Virus record (IMG/VR): IMGVR_UViG_3300024262_002839
Coordinates: 1-41,165 of that record
From: a virus
Length of the DNA: 41,165 nucleotides
Strand: one strand, 5' to 3'
In this document: positions 7,738 through 15,985 of the stretch, in pieces
Layout of the letters: every line of letters begins with the position of its first letter
How positions within the stretch are numbered: the stretch's first letter is position 1
The notes under the pieces: model-generated
The model's input: only the letters and a program-made list of their open reading frames with translations
What the model was told of the DNA's origin: nothing
Databases searched by the model: none
Position numbers and translations under genes: made by a program

Positions 7738-9171
7738 ATGTTAGTATTTGGTGCATTATTGGTAAATATATTTGTAACACTTGGATTTTATCTTAAAAAT
7801 CCAAAAGAATATAAATGGTTTGAAGTTGTATTATCACTCACAATAACATTAGGGTTAATAATTGGTGCTAAAGCATTAGTAGACCACACATCTGTAATGT
7901 TTAATGAATATTGGGGTGAAACCATTGTAAGAATATATGAACAAGAACCATATAATTATTGGCATTCTGAAACTTGTTCAAGACAGGTTGCGTGTGGTAC
8001 TGATTCTGATGGTAATACACAATATTGTACGGAATATTATGATTGTTCACACCAGGATGATGTTGGACCTTCTTGGTGGTGTAAAACTGATTTGGGTAAT
8101 ACATATAATATGGGGGAAAATTATTATGATGAATTGGTTGTTTTATTTGGTACAGAAACACATAAAACCGAACAACACAAAAACTATGATGCAAAAGATA
8201 AATGTGTTAATTCAAAAGGAACAAAATTCCAAGGACAAAGAGTGGGGGAATATTCATATGTTAATGTAACAAATTGGGATAGTAAAGAAACTTCAAGAAG
8301 AGGGGTATTTACTAAACACCGTTATGAAAACCGTATAAAAGCATCTGATTTATCTTTGTTTAACCTTTCACCTATTTCGAAAGCTGAAGCTGATAGTTTA
8401 GGATTATTTCAATATCCAGAAAAAATAGATAAATATAATTGTCCTGTCTTTTTAGGTGGTAATGTGTCCAAAGAAACCCAAACTATGTTTAATAGATTAA
8501 ATGCTAAATATGGTCCATCTAATGAATTTAGATTGTGGATTCTTGTATATGAAAACAAACCATTATCAATTGCAATAAAACAAGAAAATTATTGGGTAAA
8601 GGGAAATAAAAATGAATTGGTTATTTGTATAGGAATAAATGATAAAAAAGAAATACAATGGTCACATTCGTTTTCTTGGGAAAAATCAAACAATTTAACA
8701 CCCGCTGTTAAATCCAGGGTATTAGATATGTATGAATATTCTATTGAAACAACAAAAGGTCAAAAATTACCTATTGCAATTCCTTTGAATACAAAATTAA
8801 AAAAATCTATTTCTGATGTAACTGGTATTGATACAACTTATTTACCACCAGTTCTTCCTATAAAAGAATTAGGTCTTACAGAAGAAGATATTGTAAGGGT
8901 TGTAAAATCACCCACACCAGTATTTAATGAAAGAACATTAGCTGAATATTATGAATATTTAGATATAAATCTGAAAAAATTTAAAAGGAGATCGTTTAGT
9001 GAATTTTATTACCTAAAAGTAAAACCAAAACCTTTACATACCAAATTAATATATTTGATGGCATTTATTGTATCTATTGGATTAAACTTATATTTCAGTT
9101 TAAATGATATAAATGAAGATAATAATTGGAAAAAACGAAAAAAATATCAGTATAGACGAAGAAGATTTTAA
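7738..9171 (+). CDS. Cys-rich membrane protein, conserved-type phage hypothetical
   Basis: 477 aa. Two membrane segments near the N-terminus (about 1-19 and 27-46) and one near the C-terminus (about 440-460) frame a large exposed domain. This begins with a Cys-rich stretch around residues 80-120 (ETCSRQVACG, YCTEYYDCS, SWWCKTD) with six Cys that could form disulfides or bind metal. The last residues are strongly basic and aromatic, ending QYRRRRF, which resembles the end of the WNNG-repeat protein. I recall similar YDC-type proteins in other large phages next to LemA-like genes, but have no name. An envelope location in infected cells is likely. Confidence 0.75.
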   Translation: MLVFGALLVNIFVTLGFYLKNPKEYKWFEVVLSLTITLGLIIGAKALVDHTSVMFNEYWGETIVRIYEQEPYNYWHSETCSRQVACGTDSDGNTQYCTEYYDCSHQDDVGPSWWCKTDLGNTYNMGENYYDELVVLFGTETHKTEQHKNYDAKDKCVNSKGTKFQGQRVGEYSYVNVTNWDSKETSRRGVFTKHRYENRIKASDLSLFNLSPISKAEADSLGLFQYPEKIDKYNCPVFLGGNVSKETQTMFNRLNAKYGPSNEFRLWILVYENKPLSIAIKQENYWVKGNKNELVICIGINDKKEIQWSHSFSWEKSNNLTPAVKSRVLDMYEYSIETTKGQKLPIAIPLNTKLKKSISDVTGIDTTYLPPVLPIKELGLTEEDIVRVVKSPTPVFNERTLAEYYEYLDINLKKFKRRSFSEFYYLKVKPKPLHTKLIYLMAFIVSIGLNLYFSLNDINEDNNWKKRKKYQYRRRRF

Positions 9172-9208
9172 TTATAAATTTTAATATTAACTAATAAACA
9201 AACAAATT

Positions 9209-9499
9209 ATGAAAAAAGTAATCGGAATTTTATTAATGGTGTGTGTAGTATTTATTATGACACTTACAGTAACCTCATGTACTGAAAACATGAGAGCAAA
9301 ACAATGGGGTGGTAATGCATCTATGGAACTTCCCGCAAACCAGAAACTGGTTGTGGTAACGTGGAAAGATAACGATCTTTGGTATCTTACTAAGCCAATG
9401 ACTGCTGATGATGTTGCAGAGACATATACGTTTCAGGAAGAATCTTCATGGGGTTTGATGGAAGGTACATATACTATCAAGGAAAAGAAAACTAAATAG
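9209..9499 (+). CDS. Small phage lipoprotein
   Basis: 96 aa. The signal (residues 3-23) ends in TVTSC, a clear lipobox. The mature protein has a compact beta-like domain with LPANQKLVVVTWKDNDLWYLTKPM and TYTFQEESSWGLMEGTYTIKE. I recall similar small lipoproteins in other Bacteroidota and large phages, always without a known role. GC content is higher than in neighbours. It follows the Cys-rich membrane protein by 37 nt and ends at a strong terminator, so LemA-like, Cys-rich and lipoprotein genes form one envelope cassette. Confidence 0.8.
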   Translation: MKKVIGILLMVCVVFIMTLTVTSCTENMRAKQWGGNASMELPANQKLVVVTWKDNDLWYLTKPMTADDVAETYTFQEESSWGLMEGTYTIKEKKTK

Positions 9500-9503
9500 T
9501 CAT

Positions 9504-9534
9504 AAAAAACCCCTAATTTTTAGGGGTTTTTTTT
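9504..9534. terminator. Bidirectional terminator between convergent genes
   Basis: AAAAAACCCCTAA pairs with TTAGGGGTTTTTT (13 bp, TTT loop) with A- and T-tracts on the two sides. The stop codon of the minus-strand gene lies inside the stem. Confidence 0.9.
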
Positions 9535-9914
9535 ATTAGTAATTTACTGGAGAATATTTCAAATGTTATTGTAAATAAACAATAGAATATTAAAGCATCT
9601 ACCCAAAATACGAATATCGGTGAATAAAACACAATAGCTAACGATATACATACTAACATTAACATCTTTACAAGATGCCACATATCAGTAACCCATACCA
9701 ATACTGTTGACATTATTTTATCAATTATATCTATTTGTTTACCAAAAATTTTTGTATCAATTCCCCATTTAGTATGCCACGATATAGATGGATCAATCCA
9801 TTGTTGATTTTTCCATGTACTAAATACACAAGTTTTCCATCTAACTTTTAATACATCCATTACAGCATTTAACATACCTGCAACTATAATTAATAAAGGG
9901 GATAACCACCACAT
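9513..9914 (-). CDS. Integral membrane protein, hypothetical
   Basis: 133 aa. Hydrophobic segments lie at about residues 3-22, 75-100 and 100-120, separated by a Trp-rich loop (CVFSTWKNQQWIDPSISWHTKWG). No family recognised. The start overlaps the stop of the preceding 82-aa membrane protein by one base, implying joint translation and perhaps a two-protein membrane complex. The end runs into the shared terminator. Confidence 0.72.
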   Translation of the reverse strand: MWWLSPLLIIVAGMLNAVMDVLKVRWKTCVFSTWKNQQWIDPSISWHTKWGIDTKIFGKQIDIIDKIMSTVLVWVTDMWHLVKMLMLVCISLAIVFYSPIFVFWVDALIFYCLFTITFEIFSSKLLIKKTPKN

Positions 9915-10162
9915 TATTCTTTATCTTCTAATTTTTTTGCTTTTCTTCTTTTAATGAGAGCTCTAATTGGATTAATTATCCAAGCAAATACCATTCCTAC
10001 TAAAGTAAACGGTATAAGTAATCCCCAAGGTGCAAGTGTTGCGATATAAAGCCATTGTGTATCAAATATTCTAAAAAGAATTCCAAATACTAAGGATGAT
10101 ATAAGTAATGCAGCTAACCAAAACCTGACGCTTTTTATTCTTTGTTTTAAATTTAATTTCAT
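9914..10162 (-). CDS. Small two-helix membrane protein, hypothetical
   Basis: 82 aa. Two membrane helices (about 14-32 and 38-60) lie between basic ends (KQRIKSVRFW, RALIKRRKAKKLEDKE). By the positive-inside rule both ends face the cytoplasm. The size and topology allow a holin, but many small phage membrane proteins look like this and no endolysin is nearby, so I do not call it one. It is translationally coupled to the next membrane gene. Confidence 0.72.
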   Translation of the reverse strand: MKLNLKQRIKSVRFWLAALLISSLVFGILFRIFDTQWLYIATLAPWGLLIPFTLVGMVFAWIINPIRALIKRRKAKKLEDKE

Positions 10163-10170
10163 AGTATTTT

Positions 10171-10689
10171 TTATTTTTTCGGTGGATAAGGATACCCACT
10201 ATCTTCTTTTATATCAACTGCTTCCGAATAATATCCATTTGATGTTCCATGCCACCTTATATCTACGTATCCTTTAATGGTAGCGAATTTATAAAATGTC
10301 CATGTACCTGATTCTGATGCAGTTGGATCATCTGCGATAACTTCTTCTGCTTTTAATAATGGTTCACCTATTAAGTCATCAAGATCACCATTAATATCAT
10401 TAATAGTTACATTTTCACAACAATCTTGTTGATGATACATTTTATATGTTTTACCGTTTTCAAACATAAACCATATTTCATCATCGGTTACTTTTCCACC
10501 ATCAATAAATTCATCATCTATTTGAAGAACTTCAATTTTTTCAATAGTTTGTCCTATTAATTCCTTGTAAGTGTTCACAGCAAGTCCTTTTTTATAACCA
10601 TTTATTATAGCTTCTATTTTTTCTCTAGGAACAGGTGTCATCTTATCCCTAATTGACTCATTTATAAAATCTTCAAATTTCGTTTTCAT
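10171..10689 (-). CDS. Tagged DUF7448-like protein
   Basis: 172 aa from the preferred start at 10689, one base after the upstream stop; an ATG four codons earlier lies inside the nuclease gene. Residues 1-20 are a clear tag: [11 protein letters not shown], then SIRDKMTP, with INE fitting the [LI]xE rule. The rest matches a second gene at 22533-22940: [29 protein letters not shown] and [20 protein letters not shown]. The YHxQDCCE core matches what I know as DUF7448; its Cys pair suggests metal or redox chemistry. Having a tagged and an untagged version in one genome suggests one acts from the virion and one is made in the cell. Confidence 0.75.
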   Translation of the reverse strand: MKTKFEDFINESIRDKMTPVPREKIEAIINGYKKGLAVNTYKELIGQTIEKIEVLQIDDEFIDGGKVTDDEIWFMFENGKTYKMYHQQDCCENVTINDINGDLDDLIGEPLLKAEEVIADDPTASESGTWTFYKFATIKGYVDIRWHGTSNGYYSEAVDIKEDSGYPYPPKK

Positions 10690-10690
10690 A

Positions 10691-11038
10691 TTAATATTCA
10701 TGTCTTTCTGCTAATCCTTCATTGATTAGTTGTTCATTTAAATTTACTGTATTTCCATCTTCTGATTCTTTATAGAAAACTTCTGCAATCCATCTACCAT
10801 ATTTTCCTTTAGAATCTTTATATGTTTTAATAGTAATTTCTTTACCTAAGATTAATTCTCTAACCCTATCTCTTGAAATATACCCTTGTTCTTTTTCTTC
10901 CCCTCTCACTTCTGGTGTATTGATATAAGCTAATCTTAATTTTTGATCATTAAAAAATACACCAAACCCTAATTCAATATCTACCGTAATAGTATCTCCA
11001 TCGTATACTTTTGTTACTAAAGCTTTATATTCGTACAT
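10691..11038 (-). CDS. Staphylococcal-type thermonuclease (SNase family)
   Basis: 115 aa, one SNase domain. DGDT is at 13-16, the Arg of the active site at 35, NTPE at 40-43 and GRW with the second Arg at 82. These align with Asp19-Thr22, Arg35, Asp40-Glu43 and Arg87 of the S. aureus enzyme, a calcium-dependent nuclease of DNA and RNA. The calcium ligand Asp40 is Asn here, while Glu43 and both Arg are kept, so activity is plausible but metal use may differ. No signal peptide and no tag. It shares one base with the ParB-like gene upstream and lies next to the tagged DUF7448 gene. Confidence 0.9.
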   Translation of the reverse strand: MYEYKALVTKVYDGDTITVDIELGFGVFFNDQKLRLAYINTPEVRGEEKEQGYISRDRVRELILGKEITIKTYKDSKGKYGRWIAEVFYKESEDGNTVNLNEQLINEGLAERHEY

Positions 11039-11958
11039 TATTTCTTTTTAAATTTTTTAAGAATATCTTCTTCTGGGATAGATATTCCTTTTAGTGTTTT
11101 TCTTTTAAGTCTATGTGCTTTTTCAACCCTGTGATTACCATCTAAAACAGCTATAGGATTATCATCTTTATCTACTGTTACAATAATTGGATAATCTATA
11201 TCTGATTTTTCTATATCATCATTAACTTCTTTAGTTACTTTTTCTTGTTGTTTTTTAGATAAATCATAGTATGGAATCATTTTCTTTGTTTTATCATCGT
11301 AAGCAGTCCAATATTTTTTATCTTCTTCGGTATCTTTCCAACCACTAATTTTATATAAATCTTGCATCTTAAATGTTTTTATTGGATAATTACCATCATA
11401 TGCCATTTTAATTAAATTAGTAACTTTACCTTCAATTTCTTTATCCCCCACATCAGCACCAAATTCATTGTTAGCCGTACCTTTATTTTTCATAAATTCT
11501 TCGTAAGAACCTATTTTAAATTTCTCTAATAAATCATCATCATTCCAAGTTCCCAATTCTTTTCTTTTATTAACAAGATATTTCCTTTGTGCATCATTTA
11601 ATCTTTTTCTTTCACTTTCACTTAAATATCTCTTTTCGTCTTTCTTCTGTTGTTCTTCTTTTAATTCTAACCTTGTTTTATTAGTTTCAAATGTTTTTAA
11701 ATCACCATCATTAAAATCAGGAAAAACTATACTATGGGAAATCAAATCTAATGAATACCCATCACTAAACATATGAAGAATTAAATCTTTTTTATTTTCT
11801 ATTATTTTAATAGCAAGTGATGTACTGAAATCACCCCATTCTTTAACATAATCTATAAGTTCATTAGATATTTTTTCCCAAGTATCATCAATAAATTTAT
11901 TAGATTTAGGTGTCATTTGATCCCTGAGACTTTCATATAAATTAAATTTAGTTATCAT
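11038..11958 (-). CDS. Tagged protein with C-terminal ParB-like domain
   Basis: 306 aa. The N-terminus is the tag (ITKFNLYE, then SLRDQMTPKS; LYE fits [LI]xE). After a helical, charged middle, residues about 258-295 contain PIIVTVDKDDNPIAVLDGNH followed by RVEKAHRLKRKTLKGI, the ParB/Srx-like nuclease signature (GxHR-type helix). ParB-like domains bind CTP or act as nucleases; phage members are often stand-alone. Here it may be carried into the cell with the DNA. It overlaps the SNase gene by one base, so two possible nucleic-acid enzymes are translated in tandem. Confidence 0.75.
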   Translation of the reverse strand: MITKFNLYESLRDQMTPKSNKFIDDTWEKISNELIDYVKEWGDFSTSLAIKIIENKKDLILHMFSDGYSLDLISHSIVFPDFNDGDLKTFETNKTRLELKEEQQKKDEKRYLSESERKRLNDAQRKYLVNKRKELGTWNDDDLLEKFKIGSYEEFMKNKGTANNEFGADVGDKEIEGKVTNLIKMAYDGNYPIKTFKMQDLYKISGWKDTEEDKKYWTAYDDKTKKMIPYYDLSKKQQEKVTKEVNDDIEKSDIDYPIIVTVDKDDNPIAVLDGNHRVEKAHRLKRKTLKGISIPEEDILKKFKKK

Positions 11959-11975
11959 TATGTTGTTTATTTTTA

Positions 11976-13031
11976 TTATGAATATGGTTCAAAAGAATAT
12001 TTACCTTTAGAAACATTAAACACTTCAACCCCTAATGTTTTTTTCAAAAATTTTAATACAGCTTCATCACCACCATTTTTAAAATTTCTTATTACTAATT
12101 TTTTCATAACATCAGCACCTTTTTGGTCATAACCTTGTATTTTAAAAAGTCTATCAATTTCGGATAATCCAAAAGTAGAACCATATTCTAATAATAAACT
12201 TTCTTTAAGTAATTTATTTTTAAATTCTTTTCCTAATCTTTCTATTTCTTCTTTAGATATATCTTGTAATTCACCCATATCTCTATCAGCTTTATTATGT
12301 TGTGTTACATATTCACCAAATTCATCTTCATCTATACCCGGATTATTTTTAAGATATGTTGCAATGTAACCACACCCAAAATCACAAAAATCTTCATAAT
12401 TTTCAGTAACTAAATAATGTAAATCACCTATTAATGCTACATCACCAACTTTCCAATCTCTATCATCATCAATATCTTTTATTGATTTTCTTGGTAAATG
12501 AAATTTCAATTCTTCTTTTTCTTTTGGGGTTATGTCATCTGACATAAACATTCTTTGAATATTATCATCATCTTTTATTGATTCTTTAACTGGTTCAATT
12601 CCTTCTGGTTCAAAGTGCCAAGCTTTAATATTAAATGGTTTTTCATTACCTACATATCCTAAATCATTTTTATTTTTATGAAGTAATTGATTATATTCAT
12701 CAATAATTCTTAATAAAGTATTATATTCTTCTGGATCAGTTGTTATGAGTCTATCACGCCATTGTTTTAATTCGTGTGAGAGTGAATAATAACCATTTTC
12801 AATAAATTTAAATATGGTGTTAAAAAAAGAACCTAATATTTTTTTAGGAACATTACCTTTTCTTATTTCATTAAGGATATTTTGCATTCTTGCATATGCT
12901 GCTCTTAATAAATTGGGTTGATCTTGCATATTTTCTTTAACATACAGTAAAAAATCGTGTAATTCTTCGTTATCCTTTATTGTTAATTTATGTCTTTTTC
13001 TTTCATTAAGAAATTCTGTGTAATTTTTCAT
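11976..13031 (-). CDS. Tagged hypothetical protein
   Basis: 351 aa from the preferred ATG at 13031, seven nt after the upstream stop; an earlier in-frame start at 13061 would overlap that gene and put the tag inside. The tag is MKNYTEFLNE, with LNE fitting [LI]xE. The body is helical and charged, with no recognised domain. Around residues 275-280 is a second tag-like string, LLKESLLLEYG, with two more [LI]xE sites, so processing could also release the C-terminal part (about 75 aa). Confidence 0.72.
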   Translation of the reverse strand: MKNYTEFLNERKRHKLTIKDNEELHDFLLYVKENMQDQPNLLRAAYARMQNILNEIRKGNVPKKILGSFFNTIFKFIENGYYSLSHELKQWRDRLITTDPEEYNTLLRIIDEYNQLLHKNKNDLGYVGNEKPFNIKAWHFEPEGIEPVKESIKDDDNIQRMFMSDDITPKEKEELKFHLPRKSIKDIDDDRDWKVGDVALIGDLHYLVTENYEDFCDFGCGYIATYLKNNPGIDEDEFGEYVTQHNKADRDMGELQDISKEEIERLGKEFKNKLLKESLLLEYGSTFGLSEIDRLFKIQGYDQKGADVMKKLVIRNFKNGGDEAVLKFLKKTLGVEVFNVSKGKYSFEPYS

Positions 13032-13038
13032 ATATTTA

Positions 13039-13626
13039 TTATTGTTTTTGTATAAGATCATTTAATACATCTATATTCCAATACTTCATATCAAATAAGT
13101 CTACACCTAATCCAATAAAACATTCATATAAATCAGCGTGTATACCTTGTAATTCAGATTCAAATCGTTCTTTAATATCTTTATATAATTTTTCTTTATC
13201 AATATATTTATCATTTAAATAAAAATCATCAGCTTCATCACCACCAAAATATAAAAATGGTTCAGAAGAAAAAATATTATTTAATTCTTTATCTATTTCG
13301 GGTTTTGCATCTTTAAATATTTTATCTAAATGAAAAACTTCTGGTGGTGTACCAACACCAAGATCATATAATTCTATAAGTGAAGTAGGGTCTAATTCTT
13401 TTAAATTACTTAATCTTTCTTTTAATCTTTTCTTTTCATTAGCAAAATATTCTATTATATCTTTATCATTTTCATAAAATTTCTTTGGTATTCTATTTTT
13501 ATTGATAAATGCTATTTTATCTTCTACTGAATCCAATGAATTTAATTTATTAAATACATCTTCATCGGGTTTAGGTGTCATTGCATCCCTTAGACCTTCT
13601 TTTATAAATTGATTAAATTTTTTCAT
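13039..13626 (-). CDS. Tagged hypothetical protein
   Basis: 195 aa. The tag is among the clearest in the window: MKKFNQFIKE, GLRDAMTPKPDED, with IKE as the predicted cleavage site. The body is acidic and helical, with an Asp/Glu-rich stretch (YFGGDEADDFYLNDKY). No known domain. Its start overlaps the previous stop by 4 nt. It belongs to the run of tagged genes from 10171 to 15819, all on the minus strand. Confidence 0.75.
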   Translation of the reverse strand: MKKFNQFIKEGLRDAMTPKPDEDVFNKLNSLDSVEDKIAFINKNRIPKKFYENDKDIIEYFANEKKRLKERLSNLKELDPTSLIELYDLGVGTPPEVFHLDKIFKDAKPEIDKELNNIFSSEPFLYFGGDEADDFYLNDKYIDKEKLYKDIKERFESELQGIHADLYECFIGLGVDLFDMKYWNIDVLNDLIQKQ

Positions 13627-14144
13627 AATTTTTCAACTACCTTTTTTGAAATTTTCTGTAATTCATTTTCAAAGTCTTTTACATATGAACTTAAATCATC
13701 TTGTTCTTCATATAAAGAATCTAATTTATTTTTTAATTCTATTTTTTCATCTTTATCTAAATATGTATCATGATAAAGTTCATTTTCTATTTTTTCTATT
13801 TTATTATACATATCATAGTGTTCTTTATAATATTTATATAATCTTTCTAATTCAGAACATTCAATTCCTAAATCTTTTATCTCTTGAATATATTTATCCA
13901 TTCTTTGTTTATCTGCTTCTGATATAAACATTTTTCCATCTGCTGCTGATAACATAAAATTTTCAAAACCGAATTGTGGATACTTTTTATTTTTACCAAT
14001 GATTAAATCCGTAATCTGTTCTGATGTTATATCATTTAATGTAATATTACCGTCTTTTACTAACTTATTTATTATATCTAAAGTATTACCATATTCCTTA
14101 TTTTCATAAGATTCCTTTATATAGTTATTAAATCTTGTTATCAT
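13623..14144 (-). CDS. Tagged hypothetical coiled-coil protein
   Basis: 173 aa from the ATG at 14144; the codon before it in frame is TTG and is not needed. The start MITRFNNYIKE is the first half of the tag, with IKE as possible cleavage site, but the RDxMTP half is absent (SYENKEYG follows). Residues about 95-165 are a Lys/Glu-rich helix with heptad spacing, so a coiled coil is likely. Function unknown. Confidence 0.7.
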   Translation of the reverse strand: MITRFNNYIKESYENKEYGNTLDIINKLVKDGNITLNDITSEQITDLIIGKNKKYPQFGFENFMLSAADGKMFISEADKQRMDKYIQEIKDLGIECSELERLYKYYKEHYDMYNKIEKIENELYHDTYLDKDEKIELKNKLDSLYEEQDDLSSYVKDFENELQKISKKVVEKL

Positions 14145-14158
14145 CAATTTATCTTTTT

Positions 14159-14641
14159 TTATACTTCATCAACTTCTAATAATTCCTGATAAAGATATTG
14201 CCATATAATTATTCTTCTTGCTAATTCTGATGAACTTTCCCAATGATCATCTACATCATCATATTTTGAAAAATAACTAGCAGCTATATCACCATATTCC
14301 TGACCTATTAAACTTTGTAATAACATCATTGCTTCATCTAATGATTCTTCCCATATAACATCATCAATTTCACTTAAAATTTCTTTATGATCAATTTCCT
14401 TATCTGGTAATCTATGGTTTCTTATTCTTTTAACATAATCTATAATATCTTCATTTAGAAAAACTTCTAATTCACCCTTATAATCTTCTATTACTTCATC
14501 TGGAATATTATATTTATTAATATAATCTAATTTATATAATGTATCTAACCCATCTAATTTTTTTTTAATATCACCCAATGGTTTACCTACCATTTTATCA
14601 GTAAGTTTTTCGTTTAAGAATTCATTAAATTTTTTTATCAT
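14159..14641 (-). CDS. Tagged hypothetical protein
   Basis: 160 aa. The tag is MIKKFNEFLNE, KLTDKMVGKPLGD; LNE fits [LI]xE and the second half keeps the D-x-M spacing. The body is acidic and helical. It shows weak likeness to the tagged gene at 13039-13626 just after the tag (LDGLDTLYKLDYINKYNIP against LNSLDSVEDKIAFINKNRIP), so the two probably arose by duplication. Confidence 0.75.
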   Translation of the reverse strand: MIKKFNEFLNEKLTDKMVGKPLGDIKKKLDGLDTLYKLDYINKYNIPDEVIEDYKGELEVFLNEDIIDYVKRIRNHRLPDKEIDHKEILSEIDDVIWEESLDEAMMLLQSLIGQEYGDIAASYFSKYDDVDDHWESSSELARRIIIWQYLYQELLEVDEV

Positions 14642-14646
14642 AACTG

Positions 14647-14865
14647 TTATTTTTCTTCTTCTTGATTCATTAAATCTTCTAAGAAATCATATACTTTAGT
14701 AACTAAGTTATTTGGAAGTGAAGATACAGTTTTGCAAACATAATCTATCTTTTCACCCCTAGTTTCTTTATGATCTTCGTTTACTTGTTCTTCTTGTTCT
14801 TCGATTACTTCTTGTTCTTCGATTACTTCTTCTTCTTCATTAAAAAATTCGTTCCAACCTTTCAT
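14647..14865 (-). CDS. Short acidic protein with weak tag
   Basis: 72 aa. It starts MKGWNEFFNEEEE, similar in pattern to the tag but with FNE in place of [LI]xE. Short tandem repeats follow (EVIEEQEVIEEQEEQ), matched in DNA by repeats around 14775-14825. The C-terminal half is a helix ending in DLMNQEEEK. It may be an expanded, divergent member of the tagged set, or unrelated. It is first after a terminator, with its own AT-rich leader. Confidence 0.6.
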   Translation of the reverse strand: MKGWNEFFNEEEEVIEEQEVIEEQEEQVNEDHKETRGEKIDYVCKTVSSLPNNLVTKVYDFLEDLMNQEEEK

Positions 14866-14908
14866 AATTGTATTTATTATTTTTTGTTATTTATCTAATT
14901 ATTATATA

Positions 14909-14940
14909 TAAAAAACCCCGGTTAAATTTTAACCAGGGTT
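14909..14940 (-). terminator. Rho-independent terminator (minus strand)
   Basis: AAACCCCGGTTAAA pairs with TTTTAACCAGGGTTT around the centre, with one mismatch. On the minus strand it is followed by a run of six T. It ends the transcript of the 109-aa gene and separates it from the next gene. Confidence 0.8.
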
Positions 14941-14962
14941 TCTATATTAAAGCATTATAGTA

Positions 14963-15292
14963 TTATTTTTTCAATAATGTATTAAGGTCGTCTTTAATTC
15001 TATTAACTAATTCTTCATTTACATTAAGAATGATTGTAAAAGTATCATTTCCTTTAACTTTTGTTTTTGTAACAAATGGTGAAAGTTTTTCATTAGTACT
15101 ATAGAAATTAAATAGTTGAGAAATAAATGGTGTAAGTGTAAATTCACCACCATTATGATTAACTATATGAAATTCATTCTTTTCAATTATATATCTAGTA
15201 TAATAAATAATTTCATCCTGAAATGACATTGCTTCATTAATGTCATCCATTGAAAATTCATCTGAAAAATGTACTACTTTATAGTCTTTCAT
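14963..15292 (-). CDS. Hypothetical protein
   Basis: 109 aa and soluble, without tag or signal. The sequence alternates helices and strands (DYKVVHFSDEFSMDDINEAM, FTIILNVNEELVNRIKDDL) and could be a small alpha/beta domain. No family recognised. It lies between the low-complexity tagged gene and a terminator on the same strand. Confidence 0.65.
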   Translation of the reverse strand: MKDYKVVHFSDEFSMDDINEAMSFQDEIIYYTRYIIEKNEFHIVNHNGGEFTLTPFISQLFNFYSTNEKLSPFVTKTKVKGNDTFTIILNVNEELVNRIKDDLNTLLKK

Positions 15293-15318
15293 TATTTATC
15301 CTTAAATTTGTAAAAATA

Positions 15319-15819
15319 TTAAATTTCTTGTGCTGGTTGTCCACCTTGTACTTGTGGTTGACCCTGTGGAACAGTTTGAGCAACTTCTTGTGCTTGAACT
15401 TGCCCTTGAACTTGCCCTTGAACTTCTTGTCCTTGGGGTGCTTCTTCAACTTGTACTTCAGGTTCTTCAACTTGTGTTTCAACTTCAGTTTCCATTGGCA
15501 TTTCTTCCTGAACTTGTACTTGTGGTTGCTGTTCAATATTTGATACAATTGATGAAGGTAAATTTTCAACAGTCATAAAAGCAGTTGATACATATTTTGT
15601 AATTTCTTCTGCAAGTTCTTGTTCTGACCATTTTTTTCTTGGGTCCTCACCTGTTTCGGCTTGTACTTTTTTAACGTAAGCATTAATCAAAGAAGTAGGG
15701 ATTTCTACTCTTGTTCTTACTTTCCAAGAATCATCAAATAATTGAGCTCCTTCTACTATTTTTTCAGTAGCACCTCTTTTAATTTCTTTGAATTCGTTAT
15801 ATTCAGTCAAATTTTTCAT
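15319..15819 (-). CDS. Protein with weak tag and Gln/Val-rich disordered tail
   Basis: 166 aa. The start MKNLTEYNEFKE resembles the tag but lacks [LI]xE. Residues 25-100 form a folded-looking part (TRVEIPTSLINAYVKKVQ). The C-terminal 65 residues are low complexity: PQVQVQEEM, then GQVQGQVQAQ, ending QPAQEI. That DNA also has long open frames on the other strand, an artefact of its repeats. It could be a scaffold or linker protein. A TATAAATA element lies 19 nt before the start. Confidence 0.7.
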   Translation of the reverse strand: MKNLTEYNEFKEIKRGATEKIVEGAQLFDDSWKVRTRVEIPTSLINAYVKKVQAETGEDPRKKWSEQELAEEITKYVSTAFMTVENLPSSIVSNIEQQPQVQVQEEMPMETEVETQVEEPEVQVEEAPQGQEVQGQVQGQVQAQEVAQTVPQGQPQVQGGQPAQEI

Positions 15820-15829
15820 ATCTAAATGT

Positions 15830-15849
15830 TTTTATTTTTATTTATATAT
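15830..15849 (-). promoter_or_regulatory. T4-late-like promoter element, repeated string
   Basis: Read on the minus strand this is ATATATAAATAAAAATAAAA, identical over 20 nt to 6382-6401. It includes TATAAATA (15839-15846), 19 nt before the gene start at 15819. Two identical copies at similar distances before two genes favour a promoter over chance, though the composition is AT-only. Confidence 0.45.
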
Positions 15850-15938
15850 TAAATATTAATTTCCTAATATTCATATTTTTCGCATATATGATATATATTA
15901 AAGTTTTATATCCATTTTTTAGAAAACCCATTTACAAT

Positions 15939-15971
15939 AAAAACCCCATCAAAAATTTTAATGGGGTTTTT
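15939..15971 (-). terminator. Rho-independent terminator
   Basis: AAAAACCCCAT and ATGGGGTTTTT form an 11-bp perfect stem. It lies 14 nt after the stop of the minus-strand gene at 15986-16849. Confidence 0.85.
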
Positions 15972-15985
15972 ACTATATTTTTTTA

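Noticed and set aside
7901-8269. Open frames on both strands inside the Cys-rich membrane gene
   Set aside because: They lack plausible starts and folds; the membrane protein frame runs 477 codons across them.
9914-10162. Holin
   Set aside because: Two helices and a basic tail fit, but no endolysin or lysis gene is adjacent and the gene is coupled to another membrane protein.
13646-13927. Plus-strand Leu/Tyr-rich open frame
   Set aside because: It lies wholly inside the minus-strand tagged gene 13623-14144 and has the Phe/Leu/Tyr excess typical of antisense shadows.
15279-15569. Minus-strand Lys-rich open frame in a second reading frame
   Set aside because: It is a frame-shifted copy of the same low-complexity DNA; its composition is that of a shadow.
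15330-15578. Plus-strand Leu/Val-rich open frame
   Set aside because: It mirrors the Gln/Val-rich repeats of the minus-strand gene and has no plausible protein composition.
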